The notes under the pieces were generated by a model. It did no database searches. It saw nothing but the letters and a program-made list of their open reading frames with translations, and was not told where the DNA came from. Below are positions 1-10,000 of a stretch of DNA of 64,000 nucleotides, one piece after another. Position numbers and translations under genes: made by a program. This stretch comes from Streptomyces seoulensis (GTDB lineage: Bacteria; Actinomycetota; Actinomycetes; Streptomycetales; Streptomycetaceae): the NCBI RefSeq assembly GCF_022846655.1, contig NZ_AP025667.1, positions 1,773,001 to 1,837,000 on the forward strand, given 5' to 3'. Numbering within the stretch: position 1 is the first letter of the stretch; every line of letters begins with the position of its first letter.

Positions 1-632
<632 letters not shown>

Positions 633-663
633 TCCACCGGATCGGACACAGCAGGACCTTGAA

Positions 664-716
664 GTGAGAGCAGGGCTCGGGCAGCGCACGGCCGCGCTGT
701 CCGGGCCCTGTCTCAC
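664..716 (+). terminator. Long hairpin between gap and pgk
   Basis: Bases 671-687 pair with 694-710 without a mismatch, using two G-U wobbles, around the 6-base loop ACGGCC. GTGAGA at 664-669 pairs with TCTCAC at 711-716 if G670 is bulged. There is no T-tract after it, as is common for Streptomyces terminators. A -10-like TACGAT at 735-740 lies downstream, so pgk may have its own start as well as attenuated read-through. Confidence 0.7.
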
Positions 717-776
717 GCACGGACCACGCCCTCTTACGATCAGGGGCACCACGAGCCCTCTCCAGGAGTCCACTCA

Positions 777-1988
777 ATGAAGACGATCGACGAACTTCTC
801 GCCGACGGCGTGAGCGGCAGGCGGGTCTTCGTCCGCGCCGACCTCAACGTGCCGCTGGCCGACGGGACCATCACCGACGACGGCCGCATCCGTGCCGTCG
901 TGCCCACCATCAAGGCCCTCGCGGACGCGGGCGCCGAGGTGGTCGTCGCCTCCCACCTGGGCCGTCCCAAGGGCGCCCCGGACCCGGCCTTCTCGCTGCT
1001 GCCCGTCGCCGAGCGCCTCGCCGAACTCCTCGGTACGCCGGTCGCCTTCGCCGAGGACACCGTCGGCCCCGCCGCCCACGCGGCCGTCGACGGCCTGGAG
1101 CCCGGCCAGGTCGCGGTCATCGAGAACCTGCGCTTCAACCCCGGCGAGACCTCCAAGGACGACACCGAGCGCGGCGAGTTCGCCGACCGGCTGGCCGCCC
1201 TCGCCGACGTGTACGTGGGTGACGGCTTCGGCGCCGTGCACCGGGGGCACGCCTCCGTCTACGACCTCCCGGCCCGGCTGCCGCACTACGCCGGCTACCT
1301 GATCGCGCGCGAGGTCGGCGTCCTGAAGAAGCTCACCGACGACGTCAAGCGCCCCTACGTCGTCGTGCTCGGCGGTGCCAAGGTCTCCGACAAGCTCGCC
1401 GTCATCGACGAGCTGCTCGGCAAGGCCGACCGCCTGCTCATCGGCGGCGGCATGGCCTACACCTTCCTCAAGGCGCAGGGCCACGAGGTCGGCATCTCCC
1501 TCCTCCAGGAGGACCAGATCCCGGTCGTCAAGGAGTACATGGAGCGCGCCGAGAAGAGCGGCGTGGAGCTGGTCCTGCCCGTCGACGTCCTGGTCTCCCC
1601 GGAGTTCCCGGACCTGAAGACCAAGGCCCCCTCCCGGCACACCGTGGTCGACGCGGACAAGATCCCCGCCGACCAGGAGGGTCTCGACATCGGCCCGAAG
1701 ACCCGCGAGCTGTACGCCTCGAAGCTCGCCGACGCCGAGACCGTCTTCTGGAACGGTCCGATGGGCGTCTTCGAGCACCCCGACTACGCCGAGGGCACCA
1801 AGGCGGTCGCCCAGGCCCTGGTCGACTCCGACGGCTTCACCGTCGTCGGCGGCGGCGACTCCGCCGCCGCGGTGCGTACGCTCGGTTTCGACGAGAACGC
1901 ATTCGGCCACATCTCGACCGGCGGCGGCGCCTCCCTCGAATATCTCGAGGGCAAGACGCTCCCCGGCCTCGCCGCACTGGAGGACTGA
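777..1988 (+). CDS. pgk: Phosphoglycerate kinase
   Basis: Transfers phosphate from 1,3-bisphosphoglycerate to ADP in the cytoplasm. The 403-residue length is normal for bacterial PGK. The substrate-binding start VRADLNVPL (near residue 20), the ASHLGRPKG loop (near 58) and the C-terminal nucleotide loop [10 protein letters not shown] (near 360) are all visible. The ATG is preceded by AGGAG nine bases upstream. It ends six bases before tpiA, so the two are co-transcribed. TACGAT at 735-740 is a possible -10 box for a local promoter, but I see no convincing -35. Confidence 0.98.
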   Translation: MKTIDELLADGVSGRRVFVRADLNVPLADGTITDDGRIRAVVPTIKALADAGAEVVVASHLGRPKGAPDPAFSLLPVAERLAELLGTPVAFAEDTVGPAAHAAVDGLEPGQVAVIENLRFNPGETSKDDTERGEFADRLAALADVYVGDGFGAVHRGHASVYDLPARLPHYAGYLIAREVGVLKKLTDDVKRPYVVVLGGAKVSDKLAVIDELLGKADRLLIGGGMAYTFLKAQGHEVGISLLQEDQIPVVKEYMERAEKSGVELVLPVDVLVSPEFPDLKTKAPSRHTVVDADKIPADQEGLDIGPKTRELYASKLADAETVFWNGPMGVFEHPDYAEGTKAVAQALVDSDGFTVVGGGDSAAAVRTLGFDENAFGHISTGGGASLEYLEGKTLPGLAALED

Positions 1989-1994
1989 CCCCGC

Positions 1995-2771
1995 ATGACC
2001 ACTCGCACGCCGATCATGGCGGGCAACTGGAAGATGAACCTCAACCACCTCGAGGCCATCGCGCACGTCCAGAAGCTCGCCTTCGCCCTGGCCGACAAGG
2101 ACTACGACGCCGTCGAGGTCGCCGTCCTGCCGCCCTTCACCGACCTGCGGTCCGTGCAGACCCTGGTCGACGGCGACAAGCTCAAGATCAAGTACGGCGC
2201 CCAGGACATCTCCCAGCACGACTCCGGTGCCTACACCGGCGAGATCTCCGGCCCGATGCTGGCCAAGCTGAAGTGCGCCTACGTGCTCGCCGGCCACTCC
2301 GAGCGCCGTCAGTACCACCACGAGACCGACGACGTGGTCAACGCCAAGGTCAAGGCCGCCTTCAAGAACGGCATCACCCCGATCCTGTGCGTCGGCGAGG
2401 AGCTGGACGTCCGCGAGGCCGGGAACCACGTCGACCACACCCTCGCCCAGGTCGAGGGCGGTCTGAAGGACGTCCCGGCCGAGCAGGCCGAGACCGTCGT
2501 GATCGCCTACGAGCCCGTGTGGGCCATCGGCACCGGCAAGGTCTGCGGTTCCGAGGACGCGCAGGAGGTCTGCGGCGCGATCCGGGGCAAGCTCGCGGAG
2601 CTGTACTCAGGGGACGTCGCCGACAAGATCCGCATCCAGTACGGCGGCTCGGTGAAGTCCGGCAACGTCGCCGAGATCATGGCCAAGCCGGACATCGACG
2701 GCGCCCTGGTGGGCGGCGCGTCGCTGGACACCGACGAGTTCGTCAAGATCGTGCGGTTCCGCGATCAGTGA
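1995..2771 (+). CDS. tpiA: Triosephosphate isomerase
   Basis: Interconverts dihydroxyacetone phosphate and glyceraldehyde-3-phosphate; a TIM barrel of 258 residues. Substrate-binding N11 and K13 (GNWKMN), catalytic H101 (AGHSERR) and catalytic E173 ([11 protein letters not shown]) are all present, as is the phosphate loop GGSVK. It follows pgk after six bases and is probably translated from the same message. No anomaly is seen. Confidence 0.98.
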   Translation: MTTRTPIMAGNWKMNLNHLEAIAHVQKLAFALADKDYDAVEVAVLPPFTDLRSVQTLVDGDKLKIKYGAQDISQHDSGAYTGEISGPMLAKLKCAYVLAGHSERRQYHHETDDVVNAKVKAAFKNGITPILCVGEELDVREAGNHVDHTLAQVEGGLKDVPAEQAETVVIAYEPVWAIGTGKVCGSEDAQEVCGAIRGKLAELYSGDVADKIRIQYGGSVKSGNVAEIMAKPDIDGALVGGASLDTDEFVKIVRFRDQ

Positions 2772-2894
2772 TGACGGCCGCGAGTAGGCGGTAGCGGCGA
2801 TACGTCGTACTCTTGCGGGGGCATGGCCTGGTGTCGTGCCCCCGTCGTCCGTTTCCGAATCCGTCCATCCGAATCCGAGGAAGTTGGTCCAGCC

Positions 2895-3131
2895 GTGGTT
2901 TTGGGGTTCTCGATCGCCCTGATCGTCTTCAGCCTGCTGCTGATGCTGCTGGTGCTGATGCACAAGGGGAAGGGCGGCGGCCTCTCCGACATGTTCGGTG
3001 GTGGCATGCAGTCCTCCGTGGGCGGCTCCTCGGTCGCCGAGCGCAACCTCGACCGCATCACGGTCGTGATCGCCGTGCTCTGGTTCGCCTCCATCATCGT
3101 GCTCGGCCTGCTCATGAAGTCGAGCGGCTGA
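2895..3131 (+). CDS. secG: Preprotein translocase subunit SecG
   Basis: Small membrane subunit of the SecYEG channel. I chose the GTG at 2895 (78 residues) because GAGGAAG lies just upstream and because it removes a charged N-terminal extension that would start at 2823. The first membrane segment is near residues 2-21, then a glycine-rich cytoplasmic loop containing KGKGGGLSDMFGGG, then a second segment near 54-73. The gap-pgk-tpiA-secG order is standard in actinobacteria. Confidence 0.92.
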   Translation: MVLGFSIALIVFSLLLMLLVLMHKGKGGGLSDMFGGGMQSSVGGSSVAERNLDRITVVIAVLWFASIIVLGLLMKSSG

Positions 3132-3200
3132 CCGGTACCGAGGCCGGGGCGCGCGTACAGCCGCGGTGCCCCGCACGTCCCACAAGTACATAGATTCCAC

Positions 3201-3308
3201 ACGTAAGGCCCCATGTTCGGTACGCGCTCACGAGCGCGGCCTATCATGGGGCTTGCGTCTGGTCGGGGGCGTTACCTCCCATCACTGGACGTGCGTTGGG
3301 CCTTACGT
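3201..3308. repeat. Nested inverted repeats between secG and rbpA-like gene
   Basis: The 248 bases between secG and the next gene contain three nested dyads. ACGTAAGGCCC (3201-3211) is matched exactly by GGGCCTTACGT (3298-3308). CCCCATG (3209-3215) is matched by CATGGGG (3245-3251). GCGCTC (3224-3229) pairs with GAGCGC (3232-3237) around a 2-base loop. The inner two could terminate secG transcription, while the outer repeat lies about 70 bases upstream of the next start codon and could be a regulatory site. No ORF is credible here. Confidence 0.55.
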
Positions 3309-3379
3309 AGACTGAGGCGCTCGCGGCGAAGCGATAGGCCGACCTGCTTCGCGGCACCATCACGCAGGGAGTTACGACC

Positions 3380-3715
3380 GTGGCAAGTGGCAACGCGATC
3401 CGGGGAAGCCGGGTCGGTGCGGGGCCGATGGGCGAGGCCGAGCGCGGCGAGTCCGCACCGCGTCTGCGCATCTCCTTCTGGTGCTCCAACGGGCACGAGA
3501 CCCAGCCGAGCTTCGCCAGCGACGCGCAGGTCCCCGACACCTGGGACTGCCCGCGCTGCGGCTTCCCGGCCGGTCAGGACCGGGACAACCCGCCGGACCC
3601 GCCGCGCACCGAGCCCTACAAGACGCACCTCGCCTATGTGCGTGAGCGGCGCAGCGACGCGGACGGCGAGGCGATCCTCGCCGAGGCGCTCGCCAAACTG
3701 CGGGGCGAGATCTAG
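3380..3715 (+). CDS. RbpA-family RNA polymerase-binding protein (secG-linked paralogue)
   Basis: RbpA proteins bind the sigma subunit and core RNA polymerase and stabilise the open complex. This 111-residue protein starts at GTG (3380), with AGGGAGTTACGACC upstream. It has the zinc-ribbon ligands C35, H39, C57 and C60, followed by a basic region (RTEPYKTH) and a C-terminal helix that would contact sigma. The N-terminus (residues 1-28) is diverged from the housekeeping RbpA I know from Streptomyces, which has a YETDRG motif here. I therefore read it as the second paralogue, often called RbpB, rather than RbpA itself. It stands alone with a strong terminator behind it. Confidence 0.8.
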   Translation: MASGNAIRGSRVGAGPMGEAERGESAPRLRISFWCSNGHETQPSFASDAQVPDTWDCPRCGFPAGQDRDNPPDPPRTEPYKTHLAYVRERRSDADGEAILAEALAKLRGEI

Positions 3716-3724
3716 GAATTGACA

Positions 3725-3757
3725 CCGGCCGGGACCCCAGAGGGGATGCCCGGCCGG
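3725..3757 (+). terminator. Terminator of the rbpA-like gene
   Basis: CCGGCCGGG (3725-3733) pairs exactly with CCCGGCCGG (3749-3757). An inner CCCC/GGGG stem (3735-3738 with 3742-3745) closes on a 3-base loop. It starts ten bases after the stop codon. Confidence 0.85.
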
Positions 3758-3841
3758 AGCTGTCCCGTCCCCTGTCCGGCCCTCGTTGTCAGTGGTGCCC
3801 CCTACCGTGGGTGAGGTCACTGCGACTCAGGGGGAACGGAC

Positions 3842-5116
3842 ATGACGACGGCTCAGGCGGCTCAGGCGGTGCCGACGACGCCCGCCTGGCGCGGGGGGTT
3901 CGGACGGCTGTGGACGGCCGCCGTCCTCTCCCGCTTCGGCGACGCGCTGCGCACGGCCGCGCTGCCCCTGCTCGCCGTGCGGCTCACCGATGACCCGCTC
4001 GCCGTCGCCGCGGTGACCGCCTGCGGCTATGTGCCCTGGCTGCTGTTCGGACTGCTGGGCGGAGCCCTGGCCGACCGTGTGGACCAACGGCGCGCCATGT
4101 GGGCCGTGGACGTGGCGCGCGGGCTGCTCGTCGCCGCCTTCGCCCTCGCGGTGGCCCTCGGACATGCCTCGATCCCGCTGCTGATCGCGCTCGCCTTCTC
4201 CCTCACCGCACTCCAGACCCTGTTCGACAACGCCGCCACCGCCCTGCTGCCCTCCGTGGTCCGCCCGGAGTCCCTGGGCAGTGCCAACGCCCGCCTGATG
4301 ACCGGTCAGCAAGTCGCCGGGGGCCTGCTCGGCGGCCCCCTAGTGCCGCTGCTGCTGACGGCCGGGGCCTTCCTTCCCTACGCGGCCGACGCCGTCACCT
4401 ACCTCCTGGGCGCCGCCCTCGTGGCCTCCCTGCGCGTCGAGACGCCGTCACGCGAACCGCGCCCGGCCGGTGCCACCTTGCGCGCCGACATAGGAGATGG
4501 CCTGCGCGCCCTGTGGCGGGACCGGGTGCTCCGCGCCGTCTGCGGGGCAACCCTGCTGTGCAACATCGGCATGGGCGCCCTGATCGCCACCCTCGTCCTG
4601 CACGTCACCGGCTGGCTGCACGCGGGCACCACCGGATACGCGGCGGCCATGACCGCCTACTCGGTCGGCAGCATCGCCGGCGGCTTCCTGGCCCAGCGTG
4701 CGGCGCGCCGCCTCGGCCGGGTACGGGCCCTGCTGCTGGGCGGCACGGTGCAGACCGGCGCGCTGCTCCTGATGGGCTCCGTGCGGGAGTTGACGGCGCT
4801 GGTCGCCGGGATGCTGCTGCTCGGCGCGATGGGCATGGTGTGGAACGTCAACCAGGTGACGCTGATGCAGCAGCGGGCCCCCGCCGCCATGACCGGCCGC
4901 GTCTCGGCCGCCTTCCGCACCGCCTCGACCGCCGGTGCCCCGCTCGGCGCCCTGCTGGGCGGCATCGCCGCCCGCACCCTCGGCCTCGGCGCGCCCGCCC
5001 TGCTCACGGCCGCGCTCTTCGCACTGGCGGTGCTCTCGCTGATACCGGCGCGCGCGGCGGACGTATCCAAGGACGCGGCCCAGGACGGTGTCACCACCGG
5101 TCCGGGTCCGGGGTGA
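3842..5116 (+). CDS. MFS transporter
   Basis: A 424-residue integral membrane protein of the major facilitator superfamily. It has about twelve hydrophobic segments, with the conserved loop [10 protein letters not shown] between segments 2 and 3 (near residues 77-86). The start ATG has GGGGGAACGG just upstream. The family includes drug and small-molecule exporters driven by proton motive force; nothing in the sequence identifies the substrate. It is a single gene between the rbpA-like gene and pgi, with no local regulator. The C-terminal about 25 residues are polar and low in complexity. Confidence 0.85.
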   Translation: MTTAQAAQAVPTTPAWRGGFGRLWTAAVLSRFGDALRTAALPLLAVRLTDDPLAVAAVTACGYVPWLLFGLLGGALADRVDQRRAMWAVDVARGLLVAAFALAVALGHASIPLLIALAFSLTALQTLFDNAATALLPSVVRPESLGSANARLMTGQQVAGGLLGGPLVPLLLTAGAFLPYAADAVTYLLGAALVASLRVETPSREPRPAGATLRADIGDGLRALWRDRVLRAVCGATLLCNIGMGALIATLVLHVTGWLHAGTTGYAAAMTAYSVGSIAGGFLAQRAARRLGRVRALLLGGTVQTGALLLMGSVRELTALVAGMLLLGAMGMVWNVNQVTLMQQRAPAAMTGRVSAAFRTASTAGAPLGALLGGIAARTLGLGAPALLTAALFALAVLSLIPARAADVSKDAAQDGVTTGPGPG

Positions 5117-5192
5117 TCAATTAGGTTGGTCCCGCCGCGGCGGGCACACGTGGCAGGACAGGCGCAGCAGGAGAGGAAGGCGGAAGCCGGAG

Positions 5193-6839
5193 ATGAACGC
5201 AGAAGGCCGTACAGCACTCAACCGGACGCCCGAGTGGGCCGCTCTCGAGGGGCACCGCGAGGGATTCGGCGGAACGAGCCTGCGGGAGCTCTTCGCCGCC
5301 GACCCCGAGCGCGGGCGGACGTACACGGTCCAGGTCGGGGACCTCTACATCGACTACAGCAAGCAGCTCGTGGACGACGAGGCGCTGCGACTGCTGCGTG
5401 AACTGGCCGTCGCCACGGATGTGTTCGGTCAGCGGGATGCGATGTTCCGTGGTGACCGGATCAACTCGACCGAGGACCGGGCCGTGCTGCACACCGCGCT
5501 GCGTGCCCCGCGGGATGCGGTGGTGGAGGTCGACGGGGAGAACGTCGTCCCCGCCGTGCACGCGGTGCTGGACAAGATGGCCGGTTTCGCCGAGCGGGTC
5601 CGCTCGGGTGAGTGGACCGGTCACACCGGCAAGCGGATCAAGAACATCGTCAACATCGGTATCGGCGGCTCCGACCTGGGTCCGGCGATGGCGTTCGAGG
5701 CGCTGCGTCCCTTCACCGACCGTGACCTGACCGTCCGGTTCGTCTCGAACGTGGACGGCGCGGACCTCCACGAGGCGATCCGCGATCTGGACCCGGCGGA
5801 GACGCTGTTCATCGTGGCGTCGAAGACGTTCACGACGATCGAGACGATCACCAACGCCACGTCGGCCCGCAAGTGGCTGCTGGACGTCCTCGGTGACGAC
5901 AAGGCGGTCGCGAAGCACTTCGTGGCGCTGTCGACGAACGCGGAGAAGGTCACCGGGTTCGGTATCGACGTGGACAACATGTTCGAGTTCTGGGACTGGG
6001 TCGGGGGCCGGTACTCCTTCGACTCGGCGATCGGCCTGTCGCTGATGATCGCCATCGGCCCGGACCGCTTCCGGGAGCTGCTGGACGGTTTCCACACCGT
6101 CGACGAGCACTTCCGCACCGCTCCGGCGGAGGACAACGCCCCGCTGCTGCTGGGCCTGCTGGGGATCTGGTACGGCAACTTCTTCGACGCCCAGTCCCAC
6201 GCGGTCCTGCCGTACAGCCACTACCTGTCGAAGTTCACGGCGTATCTGCAGCAGTTGGACATGGAGTCCAACGGCAAGTCCGTGCAGCGTGACGGCAGCC
6301 CGGTGGAGTGGCAGACCGGCCCGGTGGTGTGGGGCACGCCCGGTACCAACGGGCAGCACGCCTACTACCAGTTGATCCATCAGGGCACCAAGCTCATCCC
6401 GGCCGACTTCATCGGCTTCGCCCGCCCCGTGGACGAACTGAGCGACGAACTCAAGGCTCAGCACGACCTGTTGATGGCCAACTTCTTCGCCCAGACCCAG
6501 GCCCTCGCCTTCGGCAAGACCGCCGAGGAGGTCCGCGAGGAGGGAGTGCCGGAGGAACTGGTCCCGCACAAGACCTTCCAGGGCGACCGGCCGACGACCA
6601 CCATCTTGGCGCCCGAGCTGACCCCGTCCGTGCTGGGCCAACTGATCGCGCTCTACGAGCAGAAGGTGTTCGTCCAGGGCGCCGTCTGGAACATCGACTC
6701 CTTCGACCAGTGGGGCGTCGAGCTGGGCAAGGTCCTGGCCAAGCGCATCGAACCCGCCCTCACCGAAGGCGCCGACGTGCCCGGCCTCGACCCGTCGACG
6801 CGGGCGCTGGTCGCCGAGTACCGGGAGATGGGCGGCTGA
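5193..6839 (+). CDS. pgi: Glucose-6-phosphate isomerase
   Basis: Interconverts glucose-6-phosphate and fructose-6-phosphate at the branch between glycolysis and the pentose phosphate pathway. The 548-residue length is usual for the long bacterial form. Signatures are visible: [10 protein letters not shown] near residue 155, SKTFTTIET near 212 and [12 protein letters not shown] near 270. I chose the ATG at 5193, which is preceded by GGAAGCCGGAG, and not an upstream GTG giving a 35-residue basic extension. TAGGTT at 5122-5127 is a possible -10 box. It is close to the pentose phosphate operon with the large helicase gene in between. Confidence 0.97.
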   Translation: MNAEGRTALNRTPEWAALEGHREGFGGTSLRELFAADPERGRTYTVQVGDLYIDYSKQLVDDEALRLLRELAVATDVFGQRDAMFRGDRINSTEDRAVLHTALRAPRDAVVEVDGENVVPAVHAVLDKMAGFAERVRSGEWTGHTGKRIKNIVNIGIGGSDLGPAMAFEALRPFTDRDLTVRFVSNVDGADLHEAIRDLDPAETLFIVASKTFTTIETITNATSARKWLLDVLGDDKAVAKHFVALSTNAEKVTGFGIDVDNMFEFWDWVGGRYSFDSAIGLSLMIAIGPDRFRELLDGFHTVDEHFRTAPAEDNAPLLLGLLGIWYGNFFDAQSHAVLPYSHYLSKFTAYLQQLDMESNGKSVQRDGSPVEWQTGPVVWGTPGTNGQHAYYQLIHQGTKLIPADFIGFARPVDELSDELKAQHDLLMANFFAQTQALAFGKTAEEVREEGVPEELVPHKTFQGDRPTTTILAPELTPSVLGQLIALYEQKVFVQGAVWNIDSFDQWGVELGKVLAKRIEPALTEGADVPGLDPSTRALVAEYREMGG

Positions 6840-6847
6840 TCCGGCCA

Positions 6848-6886
6848 CCGGCGGGCGCGGTCGGCTCAGGCCGCCGCGCCCGCCGG
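6848..6886 (+). terminator. Terminator of pgi
   Basis: A perfect 13-bp stem: 6848-6860 (CCGGCGGGCGCGG) with 6874-6886 (CCGCGCCCGCCGG), loop of 13 bases, starting nine bases after the pgi stop codon. Confidence 0.9.
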
Positions 6887-7077
6887 GGGAGTCCGGTCGT
6901 GGCCGGGGTCAAGAGGCGCAGGCCCTCATGTGCGGGAAATTCCCCGTACTTTCACAACAGATCCATATCGGCTTGTCGATCTTGAGTGTGGCGACGGAGC
7001 GTAGCTGATAGGGAGATACCTCCAGGGGGGCCGGAGAGAGTGGTCACCCCTGCGCAGCTCCAGGAGGTACCCACCAC

Positions 7078-10000
7078 ATGGCCCATCAGCCGCACACCCT
7101 GTTGAAGGCCGTGCTCGACGGATGGCGGAACTCTCTGCTGGACATGGGCGGCCGCAACCGGCTGCTGAACTTCCGGCACACCAGGACCGCCACCCTGGAG
7201 ATCACCGCACCGGATCCGGCCGCCCTCCTCGCGGAGCTGACCAAGGGCTGGGACTTCGCCCCCGTCACCGAACGGGAGACCGGGGTCGAGCTGACCAAGA
7301 CGGGCGACGCCGGCACCGGCCGCCGCTCCCGGCCCGGCCTGGTCACCCAGAAGACCACCCAGGCCGCCCTGGACGGCTCGCTGTACCAACTCCGCCAGAA
7401 GTCCGGCCAGATGTACAACGACTACGGCCTCTGGGTGCTCTGGCTCGGCGTCGGCATGCTCGACTGGCGCGAGCCCGGCGCCCATGAGAGCAGCGCCGCC
7501 CCGCTGCTCCTGGTCCCCGTGGAGCTGCGCCGGGACGGCAACCGCCGTTACCGCCTCCACCCGGCCGAAGGCCAGGAGCGCATCCACAACCCGGCGCTCG
7601 CCGTGAAGCTGGACCGGCTCGGCGTCGACTGGACGGCCGTCACCGGCACCGACGCCGCCGACCTGACCGCCGTCCTCGCCGCCGCCCGCAGGGCGAGTGC
7701 CGGACAGCCGGGCTGGGAGGTCGCGGACCGCGCGGTCCTCGGTCTGTTCGCCTCCCACCGCGAGGCGATGTACCAGGACCTCCAGCAGAACGAGGAGCAG
7801 ATCCTCGCCCACCCGCTGGTACGCGCCGTCGCCCTCGGCCCCGACGCCGGGCTCCCCGCCGACCTGGTCGACTTCGAGCCGCCCGGCCTCGACCGCATCG
7901 ACGAGGTCCAGTTGCCCGAGCGCACCCCGCTCGTCCTCGACGCCGACGCCTCCCAGCGCGGTTGCGTCGCCGCCGCCCTGGACGGCCGGTCCTTGGTGAT
8001 GAGCGGACCGCCCGGCACCGGCAAGAGCCAGACCATCACCAACCTGATCGCCGCCCTCATGCACGCGGGCCGCAGCGTGTTGTTCGTCAGCGAGAAGGCC
8101 GCCGCCCTGGACGTCGTACGCAACCGGCTGACCGGGGTCGGCCTCGGTGACTTCGTCATGGCCCTGCACAGCGGTGACACCAGTAAGAAGGCCGTGGCCA
8201 CCGAACTCGCGCGGGTGCTCACCACCGAGGCCCGCGTCACCGGCGCCGCCGCCCACGAGCTGGAGCGCGCCCGCGCCCTGCGCGAGGAGCTGTCCGCCTA
8301 CGCGGCCGCCATGAACGAGACCCGCGACCCCCTCGGCCGCACCCTGCACGACGTACTCGGCCGGCTCGTCCTGCTGGAGCAGGCCGGAACCCCGCAGCTC
8401 CCGCTCGGCGCCCGCAACGCCAAGGCCGCCCGCGCGCTGAGCGCCGCCGCCCTCCAGGAACTCCTGACCGCCGCCGGAACCGTCGCCCGCGCCTGGCGGC
8501 CCGCCGCCGAGGGCGACGCCTTCGCCTGGCGTGGACTCACCGGCACCGCCCCGCACCAGGCAGTCTCCGAGGCCGCCGACGCCCTCGGCGCCCTGGTCAC
8601 CGCCGCCGGACGCCGCCCCTTCGCCGCCACCGTGGACGAACCCCGCACGGTCCGCGAACTCCAGCAGCTCGTCCGTACCCTCTCCGCCGGCCTGCCCGGT
8701 ACGACCCCGCCCGCCGACGGCGCCCTGCCCGACGACATCACCGCCCAGACCGCCCAGCTCGCCGACCTCTTCGGCATGCCCAAGCCGGACCGGCCCGAGG
8801 CCGCGTTCGTCCTGTGCGAGCTGGCCGCGCTCACCACCGCCGGACACCGCCCGCCGCGCGGCTGGTTCGACGCCGGGACGCTGCGCCGCGCCCACACCGC
8901 CGCCGCCGAACTGCGTACCGCCCTCGACGCCGAGGAGCAGGCCCGCGCGGCCGCCGCCGACGTGTTCGCCGAGAAGGTGCTCACCGAACCCGGACTCCCA
9001 CAACTGGTGGCGAGGTTCGGTGAGCAGCACAAGGGTCTGATGGCCCGCTTCTCCGCGCAGTACAAGGCCGACCGCGAGACGCTCACCGGACTCACCCGCA
9101 CCGGCACCTGGGACAAGGCCCTCCTCGGCCGGCTCGACCAGGCGCTCGCCTGGCACCGGGCCGCAGCCGAGGCCGCCCGCCTCGCCGACGCCCACCAGGA
9201 CCTGCTCGGTCCCTACACCCCGCGCACCCTCCCGGCCTGCGCCGACACGGACCGGGCCCTCGCCACAGCCGACCGTGTCGCCGTGCTCGGAGCCCCGGCC
9301 GAGCGCCCCGGCCTGCTGGCCGACCGCCTCGCCGCCGACGCCGACCCCGATCCGCTGCCCGCGCTGCTCGCCGACCAGATCCGCGCCGCGTTCGCCGCCT
9401 GGTGCGCCGCCGCCACCGCCCGCGCCGAACGCTGGAACCGGGCCGTCGCCGAGCTGCTCGACCAGTTCGGCCCGGCCCGGCGCACCCAGCTCTCGCCCGC
9501 CCTGCTCGGCCCCCTCGACCAGGCCCAAGGGGCCGTCGACGCCCTGCTGGACGACCCGCAGGGCCCCGAGGTCTGGCACGCCCACCTCGGCGGGGTCGCC
9601 GTGCTCGCCCGGCACGGCGCCGACGCCCTGGTGGCCGGTGCCGCAGAGCGCGGACTCGATCCGCAGCGCCTGCCCGAGGTCGCCGAACAGGCCGTACTGC
9701 GCGCCTGGGCGGACGACCTCCTCGCCACCGATCCGCGGCTGCGCAGCACCCGTTCCGAGGACCTCGACACCCGCGTGGCCGACTTCCGCGCCGCCGACCT
9801 GCGGCTGGTGGCAGCGGCGGGCGGGGCGGTGACGGAGGCGTGCAACAAGCGGCGCCCGCGCAACTTCGCCGGGGGCGGCGGCGCCGTCATCGTCCGCGAG
9901 GCCGAGAAGAAGACCCGGCACATGCCCGTGCGTGAGCTGCTCGGCCGCACCCGCGAGGTCGTCCAGGCGGTCAAGCCGTGCTTCATGATGAGCCCGCTGA

